From assembly GCA_016716335.1 (NCBI GenBank), contig JADJWN010000015.1, positions 1 to 64,000 on the forward strand: 64,000 nucleotides of DNA, given 5' to 3'. The number at the start of each line of letters is the position of its first letter. Position 1 is the stretch's first letter. Below, piece after piece: positions 20,385-33,015 of this stretch. The notes below the pieces were generated by a model that was not told the origin of the DNA, did not search any database, and saw only the letters and a program-made list of their open reading frames with translations. The position numbers and the translations under genes were made by a program. The DNA is from Saprospiraceae bacterium (GTDB lineage: Bacteria; Bacteroidota; Bacteroidia; Chitinophagales; Saprospiraceae).

Positions 20385-23300
20385 ATGAAAAGACTTTACA
20401 CGCTGACCATATTTTTAATATCCATTATATCTTTTTCAGATAGTCAGGCATCGCATAAAGCCCGGACTGAGTCGCCTGTACTGCAAAACTGCACAAGACC
20501 CAAGACCAGATATGAAATGAAGGTCAATAATGTACGTGCAGCATTGCTCACAGGAGGTGATTTGTTTGATGATAATATTTACATTTTCCTTACAGACCGG
20601 AAGAAACTCAAGTATCTGCCATATGCAATGCAGGAATCTGGGCCGGAGGCATGACATCAGATGGCAATGTAAAACTTTCGGGCATAACATACAGGAAATC
20701 GGGATTTGATTACAGTACCGGACCATTGGACAGAGAGGGTAATACAAATTTTCAGGTTTGCAGCAACTGGGACAAAATATTTACTGTGACCGGAAATAAT
20801 ATTTACCTGCACATCCACAATTTTAAAAATGCAAAAATCCTCAATCAACCCTATGACTGCGATAAAATTCCGGCAGATGTGAAGTTTTGGCCTGCTCAGG
20901 GCAATCCATTCTGGATGGAAAAATATAAATTTCCCCTTCCCGACCAGCCTTTAGCCAATTATTATGATTACAATTCAGATGGCCTGTACAACCCTTGTGA
21001 CGGAGATTACCCCTTACAGTTCTCACATGATTGTCAATTGGAATACCACAATCAAAGCATAAGAATTCCGGACGAAATCAATTATTTTATATTTAACGAT
21101 GCAGGCAGTGTACATAGTTTGACCAACCCCAATTATCTCGGCATGGAGTACCATGCCAACGCCTATGCTTACCGTTCTGATGACGATTTGAATAATATGA
21201 CTTTTTACACCTATAAAACGATTTATAAAGGAACAGAAAGTATAAAGGATTTTTATTTCGGACTTTTCGTACACTCTGCATTGGGCTGCAATATGGATGA
21301 TTTTTTTGGGTATGATGTGGCAAGAAGTATGGCATATGTATATAATTCTGATGATTTTGATGGATTTACAAACGCTCCCTGTTCTGAATTCAATACTTAT
21401 GGTAGCCAAATCCCGGTCGTCGGTATTGATTTCTTTAAGGGGCCTCAAGTCATGAAAGCTTTTGTAAGAGATGAATCCGGCAATATCATTTATGGACCAG
21501 ATGGTCAACCGCTGTTACAGGATCTTAATACATCAACAATGCAGCATGACACTATCGTGGAAATACCCGTAAAAAGCTTCAACCATTTGATGACCGGGAT
21601 ACCGGTATTCTTTCCCAACAGTATGGTAGATGAGGGTCTGTACAGATTACTTAAATGTCCGGTATTGGGGAATGATACCCTTTGCTTCAGATATACGGAC
21701 TATCCTGATATCCCCGGGGGGAATTCTATGTGTGGGTTGAATTTCAACAGAAGTAATGGAATTATGATGATTTCTACCGGTCCCACAGCATTACTTCCGG
21801 GTGCTTCTCAAATGATAAGCTTCGGAATTGTGGGCGTTGAAAATGTAAAACACCCATGTCCGGACCTTACACAACTTAAATTTGCTGATGATTATGCCCA
21901 AAGCCTCTTTGACTTATGCTTTCAGAATACATGCTCAGGACCGGATGCACCTGACCTCGATTTCAAACCGGAAGATCAGTGCTTAAAAATTCAAATCATA
22001 AACCACCCTGCTTCCAACAATTACAACGAATCCTATATTCAATCCATCCGGAATGTCGCCGGTGAAATCACCTATAAATTTGAAGGTTATAAAATCTATC
22101 AGCTGGCTCATGAAGATGTGCCATATTCCGAACTTAACAATCCTGATCTGACACGCTTGGTATATCAGGCGGATATAAAAAATGAGGTGCAGGATTTGTA
22201 CAACTGGAATCTTGTATCTGATAAAGATCCTGCTGCCTCATTGCCATATAAGTGGACAAAAAGCCTCAAAGTCAGTGGCAGTAATGAAGGGATTACCCAT
22301 TCCATCACACTGACTGAAGATTTGTTTGCAAAAGAAGACAAAGAATTTCTCTTTGGGAAGACCTATTACTATACAGTCGTGGCATATGCCGCAGGAAGCG
22401 GTCAGGAATTTGACCCTATGACCGGAAAGGGATTGCAAAAATCATATATCGAAAGTACGCAAAACCTTCGTACATATGCCTTTACGCCTAAACTATCTTA
22501 TCAATATAACGGATATGTGGCCCAAATCACAAGAATATCCGGATCAGGTAATCCACATATAGATCTGGCATTAGACCAATCAATGTATGATAAAATTCTA
22601 TCAGGCAATCCGATAAGACAAATCAGATATCTGCCCGGATATGGACCTTTATTAATAAGAGTAAACGAACCTGACAAACTGGTAAAACACAGATACAGGG
22701 TATCGGTGGAAGGGAGTTTTGACTTTAGCAGAGATCTTTGCAATTACAGAAATGACGCAAGATGGAAAATTACAGACTTAACAACAGATGAAACCCTGGC
22801 AGAAAATATCCCCTTAAATTCAACAAAGGAAATCAATTTAAAAGAGCAGGGTTTTTCCATATGGATGCCCCAATTGCCTGAACCCGGTGAAAATTACAAT
22901 TATTATAATGGTGGAATCTCTGCCACTCTGGAATACAAGGACAGTACCGGTCCAAAGTGGTTTGAGGGTATTACTGCCAATACCGTTGATTTGTTGCATG
23001 ACAGACATTTTTCGATCCTCGAGCCCCACCCCACAGACCCCAAAAACAGACTTTCAAGATTGGGTGAAGGTTATTTTTTCCCTATGCGTTATGTCAGATC
23101 CAAGTCTGACCCCGAATTTCCCTTATACGTAAGTCCATCTTCTCCCTCTTTGCTACAAGCCGCGACACTTCCAACCACCAACTATCTCCGGATCAGAGAT
23201 ATTAATAACGTGGATATCATTTTTACTTCAGACAGATCCAAATGGAGCAAATGCGTCGTTGTGGAAACTACCTCAACTTTCTACACCGATGGAGGACTCA

Positions 23301-24208
23301 CCACTATCGGAAATGCCAGACATTTTGAGGTAAGACGATCTCCTTCAATAGATCAAAACGGCAACCCGCTCAATGACAATACCTTTGGTTTCAGTTATTT
23401 CCCTGGGTACGCAGTAGATGTGGAGACCGGTAAAAGACTGAATATCTTTTTTGGTGAAGCGAGTGTCTTCCATGGAATCAATTCGTCATTGCTTGAAGGT
23501 GACCCGAATATCTGTTCTGACATGATTTTCAATCCTTCCGCACAGATTTATTCTGATGCTGCTCATAAACCTTTAAAATATGTAGCAGGCGGGCATCATT
23601 ATATTTATGTCACCAGGGAAGATTATGATGGATGCAGGCGCATTGGACAGTTATTGAGGAATGGAGGTAGTCAGATAAACAAGGTCAGAACACTGGCAGC
23701 AATCACCTGGACTGCAATTCCGCTCTTGAATAAAAATGCCCGATTTTTGAGCCTTGCAAATGGTCTGATACCCAATGACCTTATCGTCAAACTCCGGGTG
23801 GATAATCCCTACGGTCAATCCAGAATTTTCAGTTTGGACCGTGAAAGGGATTGCATCACAGACGGACAGAATCCGGTGTATGAATTTGAGTTTGCAGCTC
23901 TGAGTCATATTACAGATCTTCCACAGAGTAAAGCATTGAATAGGATAGGTCTTTACCCTAATCCGGCACGCTTGGTGTCGGACGGATTTACAGTTGTACT
24001 CAGCAATGTACCTGAAGGTGCGGAAATCCGGCTGATGGATTTCAGAGGTAATGTGGTGGAAGTATTTGATGAAAAAACCACTTCTGACGCTACGGGCGGA
24101 ATGCTGAAGCTTCAATCTAAAAAATCACTGCGAACTGGTCTGTATTTTTTCAATATAAGCCATAAAGCAAGTGGTGAAACAAGGTTGATCAAATGGCTGA
24201 TTTTGTAA
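20385..24208 (+). CDS. Large T9SS-secreted protein, paralog 1 (frameshift near 20612)
   Basis: About 1274 residues. It starts at ATG 20385 with a signal peptide (MKRLYTLTIFLISI..), followed by a conserved region shared with the next gene (MKVNNVRA, LLTGGDLF, VWDKIF, FWPAQGNP, GMEYH). A typical T9SS sorting domain closes it: LYPNPA, GAEIRLMDFRGN and a C-terminal TRLIKWLIL. Comparison with the paralog shows that one base is missing near 20612 (reading ..DRKKLK then VSAICNAGIW), which splits the gene at 20654/20651. The catalytic or binding role of the large N-terminal part is not recognised. Confidence 0.85.
23294..23421 (+). repeat. DNA block identical between paralogs (copy A; partner 27345-27471)
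   Basis: 128 bp identical to 27345-27471 except for one T missing in the second copy, while flanking DNA diverges at many third positions. A second identical block is 23994-24088 against 28044-28138. Sharp identity islands inside diverged paralogs point to gene conversion. Confidence 0.75.
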
Positions 24209-24364
24209 AATTTTTGCCATAAGATATTATGCCGGTTGATGAAAACTGATTAGCACGAATATCTTCCATTAATAAATAACCCAATTAACAACTTCAAATC
24301 AGTCTCTTGAAAGACAATAATAAATATTATTTAGCCATAATTAACTCTAATATTCTGGATTTTA

Positions 24365-24372
24365 TAGTTTTG
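24365..24372 (+). promoter_or_regulatory. Candidate -7 element for second T9SS paralog
   Basis: TAGTTTTG fits TAnnTTTG, with 14 nt to the ATG at 24387, matching the spacing of paralog 1. Confidence 0.5.
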
Positions 24373-24386
24373 GAAAAATTTACAGT

Positions 24387-27300
24387 ATGAAAAGACTTTA
24401 TTTTTCAGTAATCATAAGTATTGCATTATACTCCGGAATTACATCTCAAAGTTTTACCCGCACCAAGTTCCTGCAGAATTGTGATAGACCGCAGGCTTCG
24501 TATATTATGAAAGTTAATAATGTGCGGGCAAAATTATTGACGGGAGGTGATTTATTTGCGGAAGGAGCATATATTTTTCCCAACAACAGACAAAAATCCG
24601 AGGTATCTGCTATTTATAATGCAGGAATATGGGCCGGAGGAATTGATCGAGATGGCAATGTGAAACTTTCAGCAGTTATGTATCGCTCTATGGGTTATGA
24701 TTATGTGACCGGGCCGCTTGATGCCGTTGGTGGTACTAACAATAAAGCCTGTACTGTTTGGGATAAAATTTTTACCGTAAATGGATTAAGTATTTATACA
24801 CATATACAAAATTTTAAAACTGCAAGATTACAAAACAAGCCTATGGAATGTGATTTGATTCCAGATGATGTTAAATTCTGGCCTGCTCAAGGCAATCCCT
24901 ACTGGAAAGAAAACTTTGATTTCGACCTTCCGGATCAGCCCATGGCCAATTTCTACGATTATGATCTGGATGGTATTTACGACCCCTGTAAAGGCGATTA
25001 TCCCTTACAATTTGATCAAGACTGTAATCTGCAATATCACGATGGATGGGTGGTTATTCCTGCAGAGATTAATTATTTTGTTTTGAATGATGTCGGCAGG
25101 CCACATTCTTTATCAGGGCCTGCATTTTTAGGTATGGAATACCATGTAAATGCCTATGCTTACACTACAGATAACGACCTCAACAATACAACATTATTTA
25201 CGTACAAAACTAACTACATAGGGATAATTTACTTATGGGATTATTGCTTCGGATTGTGGATTGACCCGGATTTAGGATGTCATCATGACGATTATTTTGG
25301 TTTTGATGTAGCCCGCGATATGGCTTTTATTTACAATGAAGATGAAACAGATGGAAGTCAGGCAGATTTTTGTGATGGTACAAACACTTATGGAGACGAG
25401 ATTCCCATGTTAGGAATTGATTTTTTGAAAGGCTTCAGAATTCCGAAAGTTTACGCAAGAGATGAAAATGGCAATATATTGACTGATTCACTGGGGAATC
25501 CGGTACTTCTTGACCCTACGCTGTTCACCGGTGAGTATGACACCCTGATTTACTCACAAGTCAAATCATTCACCTATTTCGGAAATGGAGGTTTTGGTGC
25601 AGTATATCCGATGACAGGTCCTGAAAGGTCGAAAGAAGAAAGTTTTTATTATTATCTCACCTGCAGATGGACTGATGGAACACCATTTACATATGGAGGC
25701 AACGGATATAATATTGATGTCCCTGCTCCTTATTGTATAGCTTACCCTGATGCCCCGAATGATCCTGATGGATGGTCTATGTGTACCGCTCCTCCCGGCC
25801 TTGGCGACAGGAAGTTTATGATGAGTACGACACCTATGCTTCTGAGTCCCGGATCCTCCAATTTGATAACATTTGGTGTCATCGGCGTAGAAAACGTAAA
25901 ACATCCCTGCCCGGATCTCACCCCTCTGCGTTTTGCTGACGATAATATTCAGGCCTTCTTTGATCAATGTTTCAGCACTTTACCCGTAGGCCCTGACAGC
26001 CCTGTACTGGAGGGTACAGCAGAAGACAAATCTATCCGGATAGCAATCCGAAACAGGCCTTCATCCAACAATTACAACGAATCATATATTGAAAAAATAC
26101 CTGCTCAGGATGGTGAAATCACCTACCTGTTTGAAGGTTATAAAATTTATCAGCTGGCACATGAAGATGTGCAATACTCTCAATTGAAAAATCCCGAGCT
26201 GGCACGTCTGGTATATCAGACGGATATAAAAAATGATATACAGGATTTGTACAACTGGAATCTCGTATCTGATAAAGATCCTGATGCTTCATTGCCATAT
26301 AAGTGGACAAAAAGCCTGAAAGTAAGCGGCAGTAATGAAGGAATCGTCCATTCCATCACACTTATAGAAGACGCTTTTGCAAAGGAAGACAAACAGCTTC
26401 TGAATGGTAAAACCTATTACTACATGGCTGTAGCATATGCCGCTGCCAATGGTGAGGATTTTGATCCGCTTACGGGAAAAGGATTACAAACACCCTATTT
26501 AGAAAGCACTCAAAACCACCGCACTTACGCCTACACTCCCGTATTGCCGGATCACAAAACCGGCTACGTAGCACAAATCACCAGAATATCAGGATCCGGC
26601 AATCCACATGTAAATCTGGTATTGGACAGCAGTATGTATGACAAAATCCTTTCAGGCAATCCAGTAACCCATCTTAAATATCTGCCGGGATACGGACCTG
26701 TGATTATCAGGGTAAATAATCCTGACAAACTTGTAAAACATAAATATAGAATTGAAGTAAGAGGTACTTTTGATCAATCCCGAAACATATGTCGCTATGA
26801 TACAGATGCCACATGGAAGATAACTGATGTGACCAAAGGCCAGGTACTCAGGGATAATATCCCTCTCAATATACCCGGTGAGATAAACTTCGAGCAGCAT
26901 GGATTTTCAGTACTTATGCATCAATTTCCCGAACCCGGTGAAAATTACAACTTTTACAACGGTGGGATATCTGCTACTCTTGAATACAAAGACAGTAGCA
27001 AGCCGAAGTGGTTTGAGGGCATAACCATACACAGCAGATCCTCGCTGAAAGACAGGAATTTTGCAATTGTTGCTCCGCATGACACAGACCCCAAAAACAG
27101 ACTTTGTGCCATAGGTAACGGATATTTTTTTCCCATGCGCTCCGCCAGATTTATGCCTGATAAAAACTTTGAATTTTATGTGAGTCCTTCAGCATTCACC
27201 TTGCAATCAGTAGCAGTCAATCAAGCCAACAACAGTATAAGGACCAGAGATCTTAATAATGTAGATATCATTTTCACCTCCGACAAATCCAAATGGAGCA

Positions 27301-28256
27301 AATGCATAGTTGTGGAAACAACCTCACCTTTCTACACCGATGCCGGACTCACCACTATCGGAAATGCCAGACATTTTGAGGTAAGACGATCTCCTTCAAT
27401 AGATCAAAACGGCAACCCGCTCAATGACAATACCTTTGGTTCAGTTATTTCCCTGGGTACGCAGTAGATGTCGAGACCGGTAAAAGACTGAATATCTTTT
27501 TTGGCGAAGCGAGTGTTTTCCATGGAATCAATTCGTCACTGCTTGAAGGTGACCCAAATCTTTGTTCGGACATGATATTCAATCCTTCCGCACAGATTTA
27601 TTCAAATGCCGTTTCTGTACCTCTAAAATATGTAGTAGGCGGGCATCATTATATTTATATCACCAGACAGGATTATGATGGATGCGGCAATATAGGCCAG
27701 TTATTGAGAAATGGAGCCAGCACTTTGCAAAGAATAAAACCTATGGCAGCTATCACCTGGACTGCCATTCCGGTATTAAGTAAAAAATCACAATTATTGA
27801 GTCTTGCCAATGGTCTTATACCCAATGACCTTATCGTCAAACTCCGGGTGGATAATCCCTATGGTCAATCAAGAATAATGGATCTGAATCGGGAGAGAGA
27901 ATGTACCATTGATGGTAAGGATCCGGTGTATGAATTTGAATTTATGGAAGTAAATAACTTCGCAGATAGCCATCCAATCACAGCATTAAGTAAAGTAAGC
28001 CTGCACCCCAATCCTGTACAGTTGGTATCAGATGGGTTTACCATTGTACTCAGCAATGTACCTGAAGGTGCGGAAATCCGGCTGATGGATTTCAGAGGTA
28101 ATGTGGTGGAAGTATTTGATGAAAAAACCACTTCTGACACTACGGGCGGATAACTGAAGCTTCAATAAAAAATCACTGCGAACTGGTCTGTATTTTTTCA
28201 ATATAAGCCATAAAGCCAGTGGTGAAACAAGGTTGATCAAATGGCTGATTTTATGA
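24387..28256 (+). CDS. Large T9SS-secreted protein, paralog 2 (frameshifted)
   Basis: Tandem paralog of the gene at 20385, about 1290 residues, with signal peptide MKRLYFSVIISIALYSG.. and the same domain plan. Compared with paralog 1, a T is missing from TTT near 27441 (..DNTFG then a stop at 27467). The sorting domain is broken at 28151-28153 (TAA instead of a sense codon in GGxLKLQ) and by a 2-bp loss near 28167. Coding homology resumes to a stop at 28256. The damage could be assembly error, real decay, or both; the 28151 change is a substitution and so favours some real decay. Blocks near its 3' end are identical in DNA to paralog 1. Confidence 0.8.
27345..27471 (+). repeat. DNA block identical between paralogs (copy B)
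   Basis: Partner of 23294-23421; it contains the single-base loss that breaks the reading frame of paralog 2. Confidence 0.75.
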
Positions 28257-28359
28257 GAAATGGGACAACTTCTTTATATATCTGCCGCAGCTTTTGAGAT
28301 TAGCCTCTGATGAATACCTCACTTTTACTACCTTTGCCCAATCACAGATACACAGAAAA

Positions 28360-29918
28360 ATGCTGTCAAAAACGTACGCAAGTGCTGTACATGGGGTTGA
28401 AGCACAGACCATCACCGTAGAGGTCAATGCCGGTGGCGCAGTGGCCATGGGCAAGCAGGGATATTATCTGGTTGGATTGCCTGACAATGCGGTCAAGGAA
28501 GGCTGGCAAAGGATAGAGGCAGCTATCAAAAACATAGGACTGCAGGTACCCAGAGTCAAATTGGTCATCAATCTGGCACCGGCTGACATTCGCGAGGAAA
28601 GGTTCGGCTTCATGACCTGCCTATTGCCATGGGCATACTGGCCAGTACCGGTCAGGTAAAGGCTGATGCGTTGGATCAGTATCTTTTTATGGGAGAAGTG
28701 GCATTGGATGGGGTATTGAGGCCGATAAAAGGAGCCTTGCCGATTGCCATTCAAGCCAGAAAGGAAAAATTCAAAGCCTTTATCCTGCCCAAAGAAAATG
28801 CCCGGGAGGCGGCTATCGTCAATGATATAGAGGTGTACGGTATGGAAAATCTGAGGGATTTCATAGATTTTATCAATGGCGATGCAGAATTTCAACCTCT
28901 CAGCTACGATACCCGTGAAGTGTTTGAAGAAGAAAAAAATCTGTACGCCATCGACTTCAATGATGTAAAGGGGCAGGAAAATATTAAAAGAGCACTCGAA
29001 TTGGCTGCCGCAGGAGGTCATAATGTGATATTGATCGGTCCTCCGGGAGCTGGAAAAACCATGCTGGCAAGAAGGCTGCCGACCATACTTCCTCCGCTCA
29101 ATCTGTATGAAGCACTCGAAACCACCAAAATACACTCTGTGGCGGGAATACTGCCTGCGGATTCGTCTCTGGTCACCACCAGACCATTCAGATCACCCCA
29201 CCATACCATCAGTGATGTGGCATTGGTGGGTGGTGGCTCAAATCCCAATCCTGGAGAAATATCGCTTGCACACAACGGAGTACTCTTTTTGGATGAATTG
29301 CCGGAATTCAAGCGGCAGGTACTCGAGGTGATGCGCCAACCCATGGAAGAGCGTAAAGTAACCATCTCCCGGGCCAAAGTATCTGTGGATTATCCTGCCA
29401 GCTTTATGCTCATTGCATCGATGAATCCCTGTCCATGCGGATTTTACAATCATCCGGAAAAAGAATGTGTATGCGGTCCCGGAGTAGTAAAAAAATACCT
29501 GACCAAAATATCAGGTCCGCTACTCGACCGTATAGACCTGCATGTGGAAGTGACACCGGTATCGTATGACGAACTTTCGAGCATCGAGTACAAAAGCGAG
29601 TCCAGCAAGGATATAGCACAGAGAGTGGTGAATGCCCGCAAAATACAGGAAGAGCGCTTCAAGGAACACAAAGGCATTTTCTGCAATGCTCAGATGCCTT
29701 CACGTATGGTACGTGATGTATGCGAGCTTACCCCGGCCGGTACCAATCTGCTCAAGACTGCCATGCAAAGACTGCAATTGTCAGCCAGAGCCTATGACCG
29801 CATACTGAAAGTTGCCCGCACAGCCGCTGACCTGGCCGGAAGCCCGGATATCAAAATCGAGCATCTCGCAGAAGCTATCCAATACCGAAGCTTAGATCGG
29901 GAAGGCTGGGCAGGATAA
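28360..29918 (+). CDS. YifB/ComM-type Mg-chelatase-like AAA+ ATPase (frame break near 28590)
   Basis: About 519 residues after repair. It starts at ATG 28360 (MLSKTYASAVHGVEAQTITVEV..), the standard YifB N-terminus; an in-frame ATG at 28294 adds an unconserved leader. The Lon-like fold region (GLPDNAVKE) is followed by Walker A GPPGAGKT, Walker B LFLDELPEF, a cysteine-bearing insert with ASMNPCPCGFY and CVCGPG, and C-terminal ARAYDRILKVARTAADL. ComM acts as a branch-migration helicase in natural transformation. The frame changes between 28586 and 28600: removing two extra bases restores the family sequence KEGSAYDLPIAMGIL. Confidence 0.9.
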
Positions 29919-29976
29919 GGCCAAATCTGATTTTAACCTTGAAAATATTAACCTGTAATCCAAGAATTTCAATGTT

Positions 29977-30840
29977 ATGGTAATATACGACCCCAAATCG
30001 TGGTGGAAACTGATTTTTAATTTTCACAAAAGTGATACTTTCCGTATGATGCTACCGGGGATATTGGGTGTAGCATTGTTTACCGGGGTGGTGGCCTATG
30101 TGGAAAATGAGGTGCTGGACGCTACTTTCAAAAATACGACTGCCATACATTCTCTGGTGGGTTTTGCTTTATCTCTTTTATTGGTATTCCGTACCAATAC
30201 TGCCTACGAACGATGGTGGGAAGGCCGCAAACTTTGGGGTAGTTTTGTCAATAACAGCAGAAATCTGGCCCTGAAACTTTCAGTCCTTTCACTGGACCAT
30301 CAGGAGAAAAAGAATTTCTCTCACCTGATAGCAGATTACGTATATATCGCAAAAGAGCACCTGCGAAATAATGCAGAAAAATCCGTCTCAAATCTCTCGG
30401 GAAGTTATGAACCCGGATTTTTTGAAAATACTTCCCATTTGCCCAATAAAATCATGCAACGCTTGTACGTGTATGTACATAAGCTGTATGACCATCAGCG
30501 GATTTCAGGAGAGCAATTGCTTTTTCTGAATGCAGAATTGCAATCCTTTACAGATAATCTCGGTGCATGTGAACGCATCAAAAAAACACCTATTCCCTAC
30601 TCCTACAGTTTGTACTTGAAAAAACTGATTTTCATATACGTATTCACGATGCCCATAGGTTTTGTCAGGGAATTCGGGTATTGGGCCATGCCCATAGTAG
30701 CTTTGATTTATTATGTTTTTGGCAGTATTGAATTGCTGGCCGAAGAAATCGAAGATCCCTTCGGCACTGATGCCAATGACCTGCCGACCGATCAGATAGC
30801 AGACACCATCAGAGAAAATGTGGAAGAGATACTCCGGTAA
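29977..30840 (+). CDS. Bestrophin-family channel (UPF0187)
   Basis: 287 residues, a normal bacterial bestrophin length. Recognisable are the N-terminal WWKLIFNF, hydrophobic segments around residues 25-45 and 50-70, the family signature FRTNTAYERWWEGRKLWG, and C-terminal EEIEDPFGTDANDLP. Bestrophins form pentameric ion channels (anion or, in some bacteria, cation). It lies 58 bp after the YifB gene on the same strand. Confidence 0.92.
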   Translation: MVIYDPKSWWKLIFNFHKSDTFRMMLPGILGVALFTGVVAYVENEVLDATFKNTTAIHSLVGFALSLLLVFRTNTAYERWWEGRKLWGSFVNNSRNLALKLSVLSLDHQEKKNFSHLIADYVYIAKEHLRNNAEKSVSNLSGSYEPGFFENTSHLPNKIMQRLYVYVHKLYDHQRISGEQLLFLNAELQSFTDNLGACERIKKTPIPYSYSLYLKKLIFIYVFTMPIGFVREFGYWAMPIVALIYYVFGSIELLAEEIEDPFGTDANDLPTDQIADTIRENVEEILR

Positions 30841-30862
30841 ATTTTTATTACAATTTTGGAAA

Positions 30863-33010
30863 TTACTCTTCCACGACTTTAACCAAACCTTCAGCAGACA
30901 ATGAGCCGGAACCTGTAATAACCGGTTTATTGGATTGATTGATAAGTTTTATATCCGTATTTCTGAGATGTAATGTTTTACCCGGCCGGAGATGCAAAGC
31001 ATGAGTCATACTGCCCGACCCACTCCCGGCAGTGCCGTAATCAAAGCGTATTTCAGGTCTCATATTCATACTCAAACCCTGAACAGTCACATTTTTATAA
31101 ATATCCAGCGGAGCAGTCAACAGACTGTGTGCTACAACAGGTTGATCATAAAAGATAGTTCCGGATTCCTGAATACATTCATAGACACTTCTCAATGTAC
31201 CTGGTCCATCGTTTCCCGGGTGCACCACAACTGTCCTCACGGTGATACTGACGCTTGCACTTCCGGTACATCCATAATTTCCGGTCACTGTAATGGTGTA
31301 TGTAGCCGATTGAGTGGGAGCAAGAAATAGTTGGAAAGATGTAGAGTTATTGCTCCAGATATACTGAAATGATTTACTTTTACTGGTAATGATCAGTGAA
31401 TCACCCGAACAAACATGTCCGTCATTAAAAATTCCTGAAGAATCCCTGAAGGAAAACGTAATTCCGATCTGTATGCTGTTGGGGTTTTCATCATCACAAT
31501 CCAGATTGTTCGCTACAAATCCAGGTCCCGGATTACTGCAGACCTGATATATCTGAGCAGGATCCCCGTAACCATCACCATCCCTGTCCCTGTAATAATA
31601 GGGGAGGGTAGAAGGATCATCTACTATACAAAAAACTGCACTGGTGGTATCTCTTCCACCGTTGGGATTCTGGCAATCTCTGACAGTAAAATGGAATAAC
31701 TGTTGCCCCCGCCATGCCGGATCCTGAATTACTATATTTACCAAACCTCCTGAACTGATGACCGGCCTGAGTGGTGAAAAATCGAATTTGAAAGGTGTCG
31801 TAAAACTCCCCTGAATCTGATAAGGCTTGTAAGTAAGAGAAAGCGGATAGGTGAGTATTTTCTGTGCGGCACCACTATAAAACTTAAGAATCATAGCTTT
31901 GGTTTGTGTACCTCCACCAACTGTGAAATAATAATAATTTTTTCCATTTTTCTGAATTGGAGTGGCCACTGCCCGAATTTCTCCATCAATAAAAATAGCA
32001 GCAATATCATCAGGGTGGTCATATATAAACCGGTCTGTAAATACAATCTGACTGGTAATAGTCATATTGTTGTGAAAAAAGCCATTAAATACCCAATCGG
32101 GTCTCTCTGATTCGACTCCGAGGTCAAGTAGTTCAGGATAATAGTCAAATGCCAGACAGTTGCCATTATAATTATCCTCATAATCATACAGGTTGAAGGT
32201 GAAAAACTGGCCGCCACCGGCTATACCCTGCCCTGGAATGGTCTGAAATACCGGGGGTTTCAATGCATTGAGAATATATAAAATTATAGTTCGGGTTGCC
32301 GATTTCTGATTGGGTGTTTGCTCCGTAACTCTGACTGTCAGGGTGAAAATACCTGTAAACCCGGGCACCGGGGTAAGATGCATAAACTGATTATTAAAAA
32401 CTACGTTAACAGCATTGAGCGGATTGGCACTCCATACTATGGGATCGTTGTCCTGACTGATCAGATAAGGTGCCAGATTTACAGGCCCGAAAGTACTGCC
32501 CTGAAACAAGACAATGGGAGGAATGGTAGCTATCGCCACCGGAGCATCAAAGTCTGTATATATCCTGATTTGCAGCGGGTTTTCGACGCTACCCACTATT
32601 CCGTAAGGTCTGAAAGTAACTGTGGTCAATGATTGAAAAACTGCATTATGTGCACCACTGTACACCCTGATATTCAGGCTTTCTTCTCCCAGGTTTGAAT
32701 ACACCGTGGCAAAGTGGAGCCTGTTATTTACCCCCAAAGAGACAGAAACTCCAAGTCCACGCATGGTAGTCCCGGAAAAGAAGGCTACAGTATCGTTTGG
32801 ATGGTGAGATGGCACATCATTGATGAATAACCGGGCTACCACATTCGCATTGTAACTGTATTGCCTGGCATCAGGACTCTTCCAACCTGGAGTTTGGGCA
32901 TGTAAAAGGAAAGCTGAGATAATCAGGAATAAAGTAATATATCCTCTGATCCCATTTCCCTTAAAAATGCGATTAATACACTTAAAACCCGTACTATCCA
33001 TCATGTCCAC
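30863..33010 (-). CDS. Secreted beta-rich protein with a thrombospondin-type Ca-binding motif
   Basis: 715 residues. The signal peptide is preceded by a long leader: MDMMDSTGFKCINR.. then YITLFLIISAFLLHAQ. The body shows a repeated module around PDARQYSYNANVVARL and DWVFNGFFHNNMTITSQI, an Ig/cadherin-like region (PPIVLFQGSTFGPVNLAPYL), and YRDRDGDGYGDP, a Ca-binding motif often seen before DDxNP repeats (here NNLDCDDENPNS). No clear T9SS tail is present; the protein ends GLVKVVEE. It begins 5 bp after the stop of the LamG protein gene, so both are in one operon. Confidence 0.75.
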   Translation of the reverse strand: MDMMDSTGFKCINRIFKGNGIRGYITLFLIISAFLLHAQTPGWKSPDARQYSYNANVVARLFINDVPSHHPNDTVAFFSGTTMRGLGVSVSLGVNNRLHFATVYSNLGEESLNIRVYSGAHNAVFQSLTTVTFRPYGIVGSVENPLQIRIYTDFDAPVAIATIPPIVLFQGSTFGPVNLAPYLISQDNDPIVWSANPLNAVNVVFNNQFMHLTPVPGFTGIFTLTVRVTEQTPNQKSATRTIILYILNALKPPVFQTIPGQGIAGGGQFFTFNLYDYEDNYNGNCLAFDYYPELLDLGVESERPDWVFNGFFHNNMTITSQIVFTDRFIYDHPDDIAAIFIDGEIRAVATPIQKNGKNYYYFTVGGGTQTKAMILKFYSGAAQKILTYPLSLTYKPYQIQGSFTTPFKFDFSPLRPVISSGGLVNIVIQDPAWRGQQLFHFTVRDCQNPNGGRDTTSAVFCIVDDPSTLPYYYRDRDGDGYGDPAQIYQVCSNPGPGFVANNLDCDDENPNSIQIGITFSFRDSSGIFNDGHVCSGDSLIITSKSKSFQYIWSNNSTSFQLFLAPTQSATYTITVTGNYGCTGSASVSITVRTVVVHPGNDGPGTLRSVYECIQESGTIFYDQPVVAHSLLTAPLDIYKNVTVQGLSMNMRPEIRFDYGTAGSGSGSMTHALHLRPGKTLHLRNTDIKLINQSNKPVITGSGSLSAEGLVKVVEE

Positions 33011-33015
33011 TTAAA

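Noticed and set aside
28294..28359. Longer N-terminus for the YifB protein
   Set aside because: The family begins with MLSKTYASAV-like sequence at 28360; the extra residues are unlike the family.
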